Positions 1-8,127 of a DNA stretch of 64,000 nt are shown here, one piece after another (positions within the stretch are counted from its first letter, which is position 1; each line of letters begins with the position of its first letter). Below the pieces are notes generated by a model. The model worked only from the letters and a program-made list of their open reading frames with translations, made no database searches and had not been told where the DNA came from. The position numbers and the translations under genes are program-made. The DNA is from Noviherbaspirillum sp. UKPF54 (lineage in GTDB: Bacteria; Pseudomonadota; Gammaproteobacteria; Burkholderiales; Burkholderiaceae_D), in assembly GCF_007874125.1 (NCBI RefSeq), contig NZ_CP040128.1, positions 868,001 through 932,000 of the forward strand. Direction: 5' to 3'.

Positions 1-385
1 TCAGGCCACCGGTCGGGCCGGTAATGGTCAGGCCGGAAAAGGATGCCTGGCTGCCCAAGGTCGTGGTGCTGGCGGTGGAGTCCACTCCGGCCACAGTAGT
101 GACGGTGACGGTCCAGCCGTTTTGCCAGCCGCCGCTGGCCGGGGTGATCACGACATCGCTGTTGCGCTTGATTGCCTCGCTGCGCGCGAAAATCAGCGCC
201 GCATTGAGGTCGGAAGAGGCCGTCCTGACGGTCTGCGATTTGATGAAGCTGGAGAACGAGGGCGCAGCAAGTCCCAGCAGGATGGCGCTGATGGCGATCG
301 TAATCATCAGTTCGACCAGCGTGAAGCCCGGCGCGCGCAGCGGGCGGCCAGGAGGGCAACATGCCGGGAGTGAATGAGGTTTCAT
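1..385 (-). CDS. GspH/FimT-type minor pseudopilin, C-terminus cut by window edge
   Basis: The reverse strand encodes about 128 residues of a prepilin, truncated at base 1. After a basic, proline-rich leader of about 19 residues comes the class III prepilin site G-FTLVELM (Glu at position +5), followed by the hydrophobic N-terminal helix. The next stretch (SFIKSQTVRTASSDLNAAL) and the later segment with SEAIKR and GGWQNGW are typical of the GspH/FimT family. Such proteins are cleaved by PilD and join the priming complex of type IV pili or a type II-like system. The ATG at 383-385 is chosen because it begins just after the pilE-like stop, so the two genes are probably co-transcribed. The FimT assignment over GspH is by gene context only. 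Confidence 0.85.
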   Translation of the reverse strand, partial: MKPHSLPACCPPGRPLRAPGFTLVELMITIAISAILLGLAAPSFSSFIKSQTVRTASSDLNAALIFARSEAIKRNSDVVITPASGGWQNGWTVTVTTVAGVDSTASTTTLGSQASFSGLTITGPTGGL

Positions 386-393
386 ATGTCCGC

Positions 394-825
394 CTACCAG
401 CAGGTGCTGACGGTGCCGTTGCCGCTGATGCCCTTGGTCCCGGCCTGCGTCAGGGTCAGCGTCCCGCATTTCGTGTCCTTGGCCAACTGGTTGCCGGTCG
501 GGGTGGCCGTGATGGTGTAAGTGTTTGCCGTGACGTTCGAGATCGAAACGGTATAGTTTCTCGACACCTCGGCCGGGTCGCTCATCAGGTCGGACTTGGT
601 GGAAGTGTATTGCCGGGCGTCGAGCAGGTATTGCTCTTCCTTGTTCGCCAGCTGGAACATGTACGTCTGGGCCGCGGAGCGGTTGGTCTTGATCACGTAC
701 TGCGTATAGGACGGTACGGCGATGGCCGAGAGGATTCCTATAATGGCCACGGTAACCATCAATTCGATCAATGAAAATCCCCGGACGGGCTGCGCCGGCG
801 GCATTTTCAGGGCGGTGTGGTTCAT
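394..825 (-). CDS. pilE: PilE-like type IV minor pilin
   Basis: A 143-residue type IV pilin-like protein. The start is the ATG at 823-825, preceded by an AGAAGGA ribosome site; an in-frame start further upstream (882) lacks one. The leader ends in RG, followed by FSLIELMVTVAIIGIL, the prepilin peptidase site with Glu+5 and the assembly helix. Two cysteines near the C-terminus (KCGTL and STCW) can form the disulfide-bounded D-loop. The pattern SAAQTYMFQLANKEEQY is characteristic of the PilE minor pilins next to PilVWXY1 in betaproteobacteria. It is followed 8 bases later by the FimT-type gene. The main pilVWX set lies at the other end of this window, so this is either a separate minor-pilin locus or part of one upstream. 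Confidence 0.88.
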   Translation of the reverse strand: MNHTALKMPPAQPVRGFSLIELMVTVAIIGILSAIAVPSYTQYVIKTNRSAAQTYMFQLANKEEQYLLDARQYTSTKSDLMSDPAEVSRNYTVSISNVTANTYTITATPTGNQLAKDTKCGTLTLTQAGTKGISGNGTVSTCW

Positions 826-1023
826 TTCCGGGTTCCTTCTCGCAAAAAATATTTCTCTGATGGTTGCATTGTGAGAATACATCTATAGTGCATTCAGGCA
901 ACATTTCTCCGATAACAGGTCAATTCCCGGGTATGAGTGGCAAGTCCTTGTTGCATCTTGTCATTTCGATCACGTCGGTGGAATCCCCGATGCCGTCTTC
1001 CGCTCGCGCTTACAATGGTGGAT

Positions 1024-2010
1024 ATGACTACGCCTGCTTCCTTTTCTGCCCTTGATCCGACCTGCGTGCTTGACGCACTGGAAAGCGTCGGCCTGTACAG
1101 CGACGGCCGCCTGCTCGCCCTGAACAGCTACGAAAACCGCGTCTACCAGGTGGGAATGGAAGACGGGCCGCCGCTGGTGGCGAAGTTTTATCGGCCGCGA
1201 CGCTGGAGCGATGCGGCGATCCTGGAGGAACATGCCTTCGTGCAGGAGCTGGCCGAACATGAAATTCCGGCGGTGCCGGCGTTGCCGCTGGCCGGGCGCG
1301 GCACGCTGCACCATTTCGAGGGATTCCGCTTTTCAGTGTTCAAGCGCCAGGGCGGGCGCGCGCCGGAGCTGGATGACAGCGCCACGCTGGAATGGCTGGG
1401 ACGCTTCATCGGGCGCATCCATGCGGTGGGCGCGGCGCAGCCGTTCGCCGAGCGGCCGGCGCTGGATATCGCCACCTTCGGCGAGGAGCCGCGCGACTAT
1501 CTGCTGGCGCAGGATTTCGTGCCGGCCGACTTGCGCGAGGCGTACCGCAGCGTGACGGCGCAGGCGCTCGACGGCGTGCGGCGCTGCTTCGACCGCGCCG
1601 GCGACGTGCGCCGTCTGCGCCTGCACGGCGATTGCCATGTCGGCAACGTGTTGTGGACCGACGCCGGGCCGCATTTCGTCGACTTCGACGACAGCCGCAT
1701 GGGTCCGGCGGTCCAGGATTTGTGGATGCTGCTGTCGGGCGAACGCGGCGACATGGCGCGCCAGCTGGCCGACCTGCTGGCGGGGTATGAAGACTTTTTC
1801 GAATTCAACCCGCGCGAGCTGTACTTGATCGAGGCGCTGCGCACGCTGCGCCTGATCCATTACTCGGCATGGCTGGCGCGGCGCTGGGACGATCCCGCGT
1901 TCCCGGCCGCTTTCCCCTGGTTCAATACGCAGCGCTACTGGCAGGACCGCATCCTCGAACTGCGCGAGCAGGTGGCGCTGATGGATGAGCCGCCGTTATG
2001 GCCGGCGTGA
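1024..2010 (+). CDS. srkA: Stress response kinase A (YihE/RdoA family)
   Basis: A 328-residue cytoplasmic Ser/Thr kinase of the choline/aminoglycoside kinase fold, the same length as E. coli SrkA. Kinase features visible are the N-lobe LVAKFYRP lysine, the catalytic loop HGDCHVGN and the metal-binding VDFDDSRMGP. In E. coli this kinase counters MazEF-linked death and acts in the Cpx envelope response. The ATG at 1024 gives the family length and follows GGTGG at short spacing; an in-frame ATG at 1015 is equally possible. Its stop codon abuts the stop codon of the converging small gene on the other strand with no base between (TGA|TCA). Confidence 0.93.
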   Translation: MTTPASFSALDPTCVLDALESVGLYSDGRLLALNSYENRVYQVGMEDGPPLVAKFYRPRRWSDAAILEEHAFVQELAEHEIPAVPALPLAGRGTLHHFEGFRFSVFKRQGGRAPELDDSATLEWLGRFIGRIHAVGAAQPFAERPALDIATFGEEPRDYLLAQDFVPADLREAYRSVTAQALDGVRRCFDRAGDVRRLRLHGDCHVGNVLWTDAGPHFVDFDDSRMGPAVQDLWMLLSGERGDMARQLADLLAGYEDFFEFNPRELYLIEALRTLRLIHYSAWLARRWDDPAFPAAFPWFNTQRYWQDRILELREQVALMDEPPLWPA

Positions 2011-2349
2011 TCACACCTTCTGCGCGTTCGCGGCCAGCGTGTCCAGTTCGCGGATGACCTGGTCGGCCGTCGGCGCGCAATTGGCAAGCAGCACCGCGCG
2101 TTCGATGGCGTCGTCGCGGCTGGTTTTCGAATAGAAGTTGAGCAGGTAGTCGGCGCTCTCGGTGCCCGGCACGCCGCGCGTGTCGTCCCTGGCCAGCTTG
2201 CGCACATACCAGACGGCGTAGCCGTTGGACTCTTCGCAGCAGTAGATTTCCACCCAGTGGTAGGGGCCGAGCGGATGTTCGTCCGGGTCGGTGTGCCAGA
2301 TGATCTTGCGCCACAGGTGGCTCTTCTTCGTTTCGGGGATGGTATGCAT
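2011..2349 (-). CDS. Conserved hypothetical protein, 112 aa
   Basis: The start at 2349 is set by GGAG six bases upstream. The protein is soluble and mixed alpha/beta, rich in Trp and Tyr in its first half (HLWRKIIWHTD, YHWVEIYCCEE, YAVWYVRKLA), with no signal peptide or membrane helix. I do not recognise a family with a known function. It starts 51 bases after the end of kce on the same strand and could be the last gene of the lysine operon, but nothing in it suggests an enzyme of that pathway. The ribosome site and sensible composition make it a real gene. Confidence 0.7.
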   Translation of the reverse strand: MHTIPETKKSHLWRKIIWHTDPDEHPLGPYHWVEIYCCEESNGYAVWYVRKLARDDTRGVPGTESADYLLNFYSKTSRDDAIERAVLLANCAPTADQVIRELDTLAANAQKV

Positions 2350-2400
2350 GGCAAGCTCCGTCGTTGTGCGTGGCGCCAAGCTTAGACGATTTTTCCCGAT

Positions 2401-3219
2401 TCAAATAGCTCTAATGCCGAGAATGCGCCGCGCCTCGTCTGGCGTGGCGACCGGCCTGTCCATGGCGCGGCTGATGGCGGCGACGCGTTCGACCAGCTGG
2501 GCATTGCTGACGGCGAGCTCTCCCTTGCGATAATAAATGTTGTCCTCGAAGCCGACGCGCACATGCCCGCCCAGCACGATGGCCATGAGCGCCAGCGGCA
2601 GCTGGGCCGCGCCAATGCCGGCCACGGTCCAGGTCGCGCCCGACGGCAGCTGCGATTTCAGGTACATGAGCGCTTCCGGCGTGCCGGCCATGGCGCCCGG
2701 AATGCCGAGCACGAAGTCCACGTGCACCGGCCCCGCGATCATTCCCCTGGCGAGCCAGCGGCTGGCGGTGGTCAGCATCCCCGAGTCGAAGATTTCCAGT
2801 TCGGGCTTGACGCCGTGCTCGGCCATGGCGCGGGCGAAGGTTTCCATGTCGCGCGGATGGTTCATGAACACGTCGCCGCCGAAATTGACGGTACCCATGG
2901 ACAGTGTCGCCATTTCCGGCTTCAGGGTGACGGGCGCGAGCCGCTCTTCGGCGCTCATGCCGACCGCGCCGCCGGTGGACACCTGCACGATGACGTCGCA
3001 GCGCCTGCTCACCTCGGCGATGATGCGGCGGTAGATTTCCCTGTCCTGGGTCGGCCTGCCGTCGGGGTGGCGGGCGTGGACATGGACGATGGAGGCGCCG
3101 GCCCGCGCGCATTCTTCCGCCGCGATGCCGATTTCCTCAGGCGTGACGGGCAGGGCCGGCTGCTGCTCGCGGGTGACCTCGGCGCCGGTCAGGGCGGCGG
3201 TGATGATCAGCTTTTCCAT
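2401..3219 (-). CDS. kce: 3-keto-5-aminohexanoate cleavage enzyme
   Basis: A 272-residue member of the BKACE (DUF849) family. Kce condenses 3-keto-5-aminohexanoate with acetyl-CoA to give acetoacetate and 3-aminobutyryl-CoA in lysine fermentation. Visible family marks are the N-terminal IITAALTGAE, the metal-binding HVHAR motif at about residues 47-51, STGGAVGMS, and GGHVRVGFEDN near the end. It lies 6 bases downstream of kal and closes the run of pathway genes. BKACE enzymes use many beta-keto acids, so the substrate is assigned by the neighbours rather than by active-site reading. Confidence 0.93.
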   Translation of the reverse strand: MEKLIITAALTGAEVTREQQPALPVTPEEIGIAAEECARAGASIVHVHARHPDGRPTQDREIYRRIIAEVSRRCDVIVQVSTGGAVGMSAEERLAPVTLKPEMATLSMGTVNFGGDVFMNHPRDMETFARAMAEHGVKPELEIFDSGMLTTASRWLARGMIAGPVHVDFVLGIPGAMAGTPEALMYLKSQLPSGATWTVAGIGAAQLPLALMAIVLGGHVRVGFEDNIYYRKGELAVSNAQLVERVAAISRAMDRPVATPDEARRILGIRAI

Positions 3220-3225
3220 GATGGC

Positions 3226-3642
3226 TTACTTTCCGCTTAATGTGCTCAGTGGGCCGCGCTGGCAGCCGGCCGGCACCACGCAGGTACCCGAAGCCTTGCA
3301 CACCACCACCGGCTCGGGCAGCACATCGGCGGCGGATGCCTGGCCCTCGATCCCGGCGGAGGCGATGACCTTGCGCGCCTCGAATTCCATCTTGCGTGAA
3401 GTCTTACCCATGGAAACGATGCGGCCGCTGGCTTCGATGTAGTCGCCGGCATGGACCGGCGCCAGGAACTGGACATTGTCATAGGCGACGAACAAGCCCT
3501 CGTCGCCGTCGCTGCGGATAAGCAGTTCTGTTGCGACATCGCCGAACAGGTGCAGCATCCTGGCGCCGTCCACCAGGCCGCCGGCGTAATGGGCGTCGTG
3601 CGCGCTGATGCGCAGGCGGATGAGACTGGTTATTTCCTGCAT
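3226..3642 (-). CDS. kal: 3-aminobutyryl-CoA ammonia-lyase
   Basis: A 138-residue hotdog-fold protein. Kal removes ammonia from L-3-aminobutyryl-CoA to make crotonyl-CoA, the step after Kce. The segment [21 protein letters not shown] and the [11 protein letters not shown] strand are typical of this acyl-CoA hotdog family, and the length matches known Kal proteins (about 130 residues). The ATG at 3640-3642 follows AAGGAG with a seven-base spacer. The C-terminal tail carries two Cys ([13 protein letters not shown] region), which may be strain-specific. It sits between kamE and kce in the operon. Confidence 0.92.
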   Translation of the reverse strand: MQEITSLIRLRISAHDAHYAGGLVDGARMLHLFGDVATELLIRSDGDEGLFVAYDNVQFLAPVHAGDYIEASGRIVSMGKTSRKMEFEARKVIASAGIEGQASAADVLPEPVVVCKASGTCVVPAGCQRGPLSTLSGK

Positions 3643-3679
3643 GTTTTTTCTCCTTGTTTTTCTCCTGTAGGCCGACGCT

Positions 3680-4432
3680 TCAGGCTGCGTGTCGCCTGGT
3701 CCATTCGTGAATCGCGAAGGAAGCGACGTTCTCCGCGTAGGAGCCCGGGCCGAAGCCGGCGTCGTAGCCGAGCTCCTTGGCCAGTTCGTGCGAGATGCGG
3801 GGGCCGCCGACCACGAGGATGATCCGGTCGCGCAGCCCTTCGGCTTCCAGCAGGTCGGACAGCTTGGTCAGGTTGTCGAGATGGATATTCTTTTGCGTCA
3901 CCACCTGCGACACCAGGATGACGTCGGCCTTTTCCTCGATGGCGCGCGCAACCAGCGCTTCGGAATCCACCTGGGCGCCCATGTTGATGGCGCGCACCTC
4001 GTGGTAACTCTCCAGCCCCTTGTGGCCGTTGTAGCCCTTCATGTTCATGATGGCGTCGATGCCCACGGTATGGGCGTCGGTTTCGATGCAGGCGCCGACC
4101 ACCACCATCTTGCGCCGCATTTTCTCGGCGATGAGCGCGTTGATGCCGTCCTTGTCCAGGGCTTCGAATTCGGGCTTGGCGACCTTGATGCAGGCGAGAT
4201 CGACCCGGTGCTTGCACTGGCCGTAGACCACGTAGAAGGAAAAGCCCTGTCCCATGTCCTCGGCGTGCACCACGCCGGGCTCGATCAGCCCCATTTCAAG
4301 CGCAAGCCGGCGGGCCGCTTCCTTGGCGTTTTCATCCAGCGCCACCGGCAGCGAGAACGAAAGCTGCACGCGTCCGTCATCCATGGTGTCGCCGTAGGGC
4401 TTCACCCATTTTCCGATCTGTTGTTCGGTCAT
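3680..4432 (-). CDS. kamE: Lysine 5,6-aminomutase beta subunit (B12-binding)
   Basis: A 250-residue beta subunit that binds adenosylcobalamin and PLP and, with KamD, moves the terminal amino group of beta-lysine from C6 to C5. The B12 motif DAHTVG (D119-x-H121-xx-G124) is present and is followed by IMNMKGYNG, whose lysine at 132 corresponds to the PLP-binding lysine of the family (Lys144 in clostridial enzymes). A Rossmann-like cobalamin domain fills the C-terminal half ([17 protein letters not shown]). The start at 4432 has GAGAGGA upstream; a much longer open frame continues upstream but overlaps kamD and is not coding. The gap to kamD is 17 bases. Confidence 0.96.
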   Translation of the reverse strand: MTEQQIGKWVKPYGDTMDDGRVQLSFSLPVALDENAKEAARRLALEMGLIEPGVVHAEDMGQGFSFYVVYGQCKHRVDLACIKVAKPEFEALDKDGINALIAEKMRRKMVVVGACIETDAHTVGIDAIMNMKGYNGHKGLESYHEVRAINMGAQVDSEALVARAIEEKADVILVSQVVTQKNIHLDNLTKLSDLLEAEGLRDRIILVVGGPRISHELAKELGYDAGFGPGSYAENVASFAIHEWTRRHAA

Positions 4433-4449
4433 GTCGTTTTCCTCTCTGA

Positions 4450-5988
4450 TCACTGGAGCATCAGCGCCGGGAACGGATTGAAGTAGTCGTCCGCCTTCGC
4501 GATCACGCCATCCAGGCCCTTGCCGCCGTCCGGCGTGCGGGAGATGTCGGCGAAGGTGCCGCGGGCGATGGCCGCCGGCAGGCCGATGCGCTCGATGTCC
4601 GCCAGCACGGCCACGGTTTCGGCCAGCACCTGCCGGGCGCGCTGTTCGATCTTGCCGCCCGCCTTGAACTCGACTTCCTCGTGCAGGTCGCGCATGGTGC
4701 CGAATACGTATTTCGCGTTTTGCACCGCCAGGAAGCGGTCGTGGATGAATGGCGTGTGGATGGCTTCGGTCATCATGCCCAGCAGGTGGATGTTTTGCCG
4801 GGTCAGCACGCTGACCACATTGAACAGCGCGTCCTGGATATGGCCCTTGAAGATGTTGCCGGTCATGTGCTTGGTCGGCGGCATGTACTTCAGCGAAGCG
4901 TCGGGGAAGACCTGGCGCACCAGCTGGGCATGGGCGAGCTCCCACAGGAAGCCGTTCTCCAGGTCCGGATTGATTTCGAACGCGTGGCCGAGTCCCATCT
5001 GCCCCGGCTTCAAGCCTGAGACATAGGCGAACTGCTCGTTGATGAGCTGGGACGCGAGCACCGTGTGCGCGGCGTCATAGGCGTCGGCCGTGGTCAGGTA
5101 GTTGTCCTCGCCGGTATTGATGATGATGCCGGCGTAGGCGTTGACCATGCGTGAAAAGAACTGGTCGATGAAGGTCCGCTTCATGTTGATGTCGCGGAAG
5201 ATGATGCCGTACATGGAATCGTTGAGCATCATGTCCAGGCGCTCCATCGCGCCCATGGCTGCGATCTCGGGCATGCACAGGCCGGAGCAGTAGTTGGTCA
5301 GGCGGATGTAGCGCCCGATTTTCTGCCCGACCTCGTCCAGCGCGGCGCGCATCAGGCGGAAGTTTTCCTGGGTGGCGTAGGTGCCGCCGAAGCCTTCGGT
5401 GGTGGCGCCGTAGGGCACGTAGTCGAGCAGGCTTTGTCCGGTGGAGCGGATCACCGCGATGATGTCGGCGCCTTGTTCAGCAGCCGCGCGGGCCTGGACG
5501 ATGTCCTCATGGATGTTGCCGGTGGCGACAATCAGGTAGAGCCAGGGAGCGCGGCCTTCGCCCAACTGGTCGACGAAGCGGTCGCGGTCCGCGCGCTTGG
5601 CGGCGATGCGTTCGCACATGGCGGCGGCCTGCGCCTTTGCGCTCTTGCGGGCGGCATCCGGATTGCGCGGCCGGTCCAGCGCCAGCTTGCCGTCGGCGAC
5701 CTCCTGCGCCACCTGCTGCGCGGAGAGGCCATGCTCGGCCATTGCGCCGGCCACGACGGCGGCGGCGCCGTGCGGCAGCAGTCCCCGCTCCTGCAAGTGC
5801 GAGACCAGCCTGTTCGGCAGCGGGACCTGGTTCTCGTCGACGCCGTCGACGCCCATCAGGCGCAGCGTGGCGCGTTCCACGGTGGTGGTGGTGAAGCGGT
5901 TCATGTCTTCGAATACGTCGCGCGCGATCTTGCCCGCCGACCTGCGGGCGGCATCGATTTGCGCCTGATCCAGCGTCAGTTGCGTCAT
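4450..5988 (-). CDS. kamD: Lysine 5,6-aminomutase alpha subunit
   Basis: The 512-residue alpha subunit (TIM-barrel catalytic part) of adenosylcobalamin-dependent beta-lysine 5,6-aminomutase. Typical segments are GVDGVDENQVPLPN, a glycine-rich YGATTEGFGGTYATQ and the SGLCMPEIAAMGAMERLD region, with the conserved block SMYGIIFRDINMKRTFIDQF downstream. The size agrees with the family (about 515 residues). Its ATG overlaps the stop of the upstream P-loop gene by four bases (ATGA), so translation is coupled. It and KamE together carry out the second rearrangement, giving 3,5-diaminohexanoate. Confidence 0.96.
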   Translation of the reverse strand: MTQLTLDQAQIDAARRSAGKIARDVFEDMNRFTTTTVERATLRLMGVDGVDENQVPLPNRLVSHLQERGLLPHGAAAVVAGAMAEHGLSAQQVAQEVADGKLALDRPRNPDAARKSAKAQAAAMCERIAAKRADRDRFVDQLGEGRAPWLYLIVATGNIHEDIVQARAAAEQGADIIAVIRSTGQSLLDYVPYGATTEGFGGTYATQENFRLMRAALDEVGQKIGRYIRLTNYCSGLCMPEIAAMGAMERLDMMLNDSMYGIIFRDINMKRTFIDQFFSRMVNAYAGIIINTGEDNYLTTADAYDAAHTVLASQLINEQFAYVSGLKPGQMGLGHAFEINPDLENGFLWELAHAQLVRQVFPDASLKYMPPTKHMTGNIFKGHIQDALFNVVSVLTRQNIHLLGMMTEAIHTPFIHDRFLAVQNAKYVFGTMRDLHEEVEFKAGGKIEQRARQVLAETVAVLADIERIGLPAAIARGTFADISRTPDGGKGLDGVIAKADDYFNPFPALMLQ

Positions 5989-7055
5989 GGGTTGGCTCCT
6001 TCAAGCATGGATTGTTCTTCCTGGACCACGTCGCTGACGACCTGCCCGGGGAAGGCGCCGCGTGCGGCGGCGATGAATTCTTTGGCGTCGAAACTGCCGC
6101 CGAAGGGGGAAAAGGGATTCAGTGTGATGCCGGCAATGCGTATGCCGCGCAAGGACAGGAGGCGCCCGCCCGACTTCGCGAACAGCGTGACATCGTTGGC
6201 GTCGATGAACAGCTTGGTGCCGTCGGCCACCACCAGCGTCAGGCCGGGATGGCGGGCTTGCAGGGTGGTGACTGCCTGCCACAGAGAGCGGCCCACCGCG
6301 CCGGAAACCGCGATGCTGGCGATATCCGCGGCAGGCAGCGCGAGCAGGGTGCCGGCCGCATTGAGCGTGGCGATGCGCTCGGAAAACAGGCAGTCGCCGG
6401 CGCGGTTCCAGACGCCGACGCCGCCGTCGGAGAAAACCCGCCCGACCCGGGCGGCCAGCGCCGCATCGGCTTCGTCGATCCGCAGGATGGCCAGGCGGTC
6501 GCGTGTCTTCTTCAGCACGTCGCTGATGCCGCCGCCGATGGCCGCTCCTGTCGCCAGAACCACCCCGTCGGCGATCGCCGGCGAGGCGTGGTGGCTGCGG
6601 CCCAGCGCGCCGTCCAGGATGACCAACCCAGCCCCGCATTGCTTGAGCAGGGCGATGACACGGTGCTGGTCGTGACTGCGCGAGGCGCCGGCGATTTCCA
6701 TCTCGCCGGCATCGAGCGCGCGCACGACCAGGATCTCGCCCATCGGGCTGTCGATGCCGGTGCCGCCGATCTGCTTCCAGCGCACCTTGGCTCGCAGCAA
6801 TGTGTCGCGGGCGGTGGCGACGAGGCAGCCCTGAGCGACCAGGACCGGCGGCTTCAGAATCGAAAACACCTGGTCGCGCTCCTCGCCGTCGCGCCCGATG
6901 GAAGTGATGCCGACCGCGGTGTTGTGGGCCCTCGCTTGCGCCAGCAGATGGTTCAGGCACACCGTCTTGCCGGTGTTCTTGGTCATGCCCATGACGGCCA
7001 CGGTCGTCATGCCGCAATCGCGGATCCGGTTCCACAGGGCGCTGGACTTGGTCAT
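5985..7055 (-). CDS. P-loop protein of the lysine aminomutase cluster, KamB-like
   Basis: A 356-residue protein with a Walker A motif GMTKNTGKT at about residues 23-31. There is an Asp/Gly-rich LVILDGALGRS stretch that could serve as Walker B, and a GAAIGGGISD turn. Genes of this type lie beside kamD/kamE in lysine-fermenting bacteria, where KamB and the MutS-like KamC are thought to reactivate the B12-dependent aminomutase by exchanging damaged cofactor. I assign it to the KamB side by position and P-loop, from memory of the family, so the name is left out. No MutS-like KamC partner lies in this window. It is translationally coupled to kamD and 12 bases after kdd. Confidence 0.75.
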   Translation of the reverse strand: MTKSSALWNRIRDCGMTTVAVMGMTKNTGKTVCLNHLLAQARAHNTAVGITSIGRDGEERDQVFSILKPPVLVAQGCLVATARDTLLRAKVRWKQIGGTGIDSPMGEILVVRALDAGEMEIAGASRSHDQHRVIALLKQCGAGLVILDGALGRSHHASPAIADGVVLATGAAIGGGISDVLKKTRDRLAILRIDEADAALAARVGRVFSDGGVGVWNRAGDCLFSERIATLNAAGTLLALPAADIASIAVSGAVGRSLWQAVTTLQARHPGLTLVVADGTKLFIDANDVTLFAKSGGRLLSLRGIRIAGITLNPFSPFGGSFDAKEFIAAARGAFPGQVVSDVVQEEQSMLEGANP

Positions 7056-7067
7056 GGATGGCCCCGG

Positions 7068-8105
7068 CTAGACATACAGGGTCTCGAACAGCCGGCGCAG
7101 CCGGGGCGATTCGCGCAGCAGCGAGAGGGCATAGAGCGCGTGGTCCCTCGCGTAGCCGTTACCGACGATCATCTCGACATCCTTGCCGACGCCTTCGGCT
7201 CCCAGCGCCGCAGCCGTGAAGCTGGTCGCCATCGAAAAGAAGTAGATCTTGCCGAGGTCGCGGGTGGACAGGATGCTGCCCATCTCGGTGTTGGGGATGT
7301 TCACGCAATTGATGACCACGTCGGCCATCCTGCCGCCGGTCGCCGCGCCGGCGGCTTCCATCATCGCCACCGCGTCGGTGGCGTCGACCTGCAGCGCATG
7401 ATCCGCCCAGCCCAGCTCGCGCATGCGCTCGCAATCCTTGGCGAAGGGCGACACTCCGATCACGCGGCCGGCCGGGCCGGCGCGCTTCTTCGCTTCATAG
7501 ATGCACAGCGTGCCCGATTTGCCGCCGCCGCCGACCACCACCACGGTGTCGCCGGGGCGCACCAGGCGCGCGGTCTGGGCGGGCGCTCCGGCGACGTCGA
7601 GGATGGCCAGCGCGACCTTTTCCGGGATGTCGTCCGGCAGCTTCGCGTACAGCCCGGTTTCGAACAGGATGGCCTGGCCTTCGATCTCGATCTGGTCCTT
7701 GTCGAGGTGGATTTTCTTGATCGAATCGATTTTCAGCGGGGTCAGCGACAGCGAGACGAGAGTGGCGATGCGGTCGCCCGCGCGCAGGTCGATCCTGCCC
7801 GCCAGCTTCGGGCCGATGGCGGCGACGCGTCCGATCAGCATGCCGCCGGAGCCGGTCGCCGGGTTGTGGTGCTTGCCGCGCTGCTCGACGATGCCGCGCA
7901 CAATCGCTTCGATCTGCGCCGGATCGCCGCCGGCTTCCTTCTTGATCTGGGTGAAACTGGCGGCGTCGATATTGAGCGCGGCCACGTCGACCAGGATCTC
8001 GTTGTCGCAGATCTCCATGGTGTTATCGATCTTCCATGCGCCTTGCGGCAGAACGCCTTGCGGTTCGATCACGCGATGGGTGCCGTAGGGGGATCCGTTC
8101 TTCAT
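7068..8105 (-). CDS. kdd: L-erythro-3,5-diaminohexanoate dehydrogenase
   Basis: A 345-residue NAD(P)-dependent dehydrogenase that deaminates 3,5-diaminohexanoate oxidatively to 5-amino-3-oxohexanoate. The N-terminus (GTHRVIEPQGVLPQ) and the Rossmann segment VVVVGGGGKSGTLC are typical of Kdd, which belongs to a distinct branch of the medium-chain dehydrogenase fold. The length matches known Kdd proteins. It lies 22 bases downstream of kamA and 12 bases upstream of the P-loop gene, in the middle of the operon. Confidence 0.95.
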   Translation of the reverse strand: MKNGSPYGTHRVIEPQGVLPQGAWKIDNTMEICDNEILVDVAALNIDAASFTQIKKEAGGDPAQIEAIVRGIVEQRGKHHNPATGSGGMLIGRVAAIGPKLAGRIDLRAGDRIATLVSLSLTPLKIDSIKKIHLDKDQIEIEGQAILFETGLYAKLPDDIPEKVALAILDVAGAPAQTARLVRPGDTVVVVGGGGKSGTLCIYEAKKRAGPAGRVIGVSPFAKDCERMRELGWADHALQVDATDAVAMMEAAGAATGGRMADVVINCVNIPNTEMGSILSTRDLGKIYFFSMATSFTAAALGAEGVGKDVEMIVGNGYARDHALYALSLLRESPRLRRLFETLYV

Positions 8106-8127
8106 GATTTCTTCGGGATCAGGTTGT

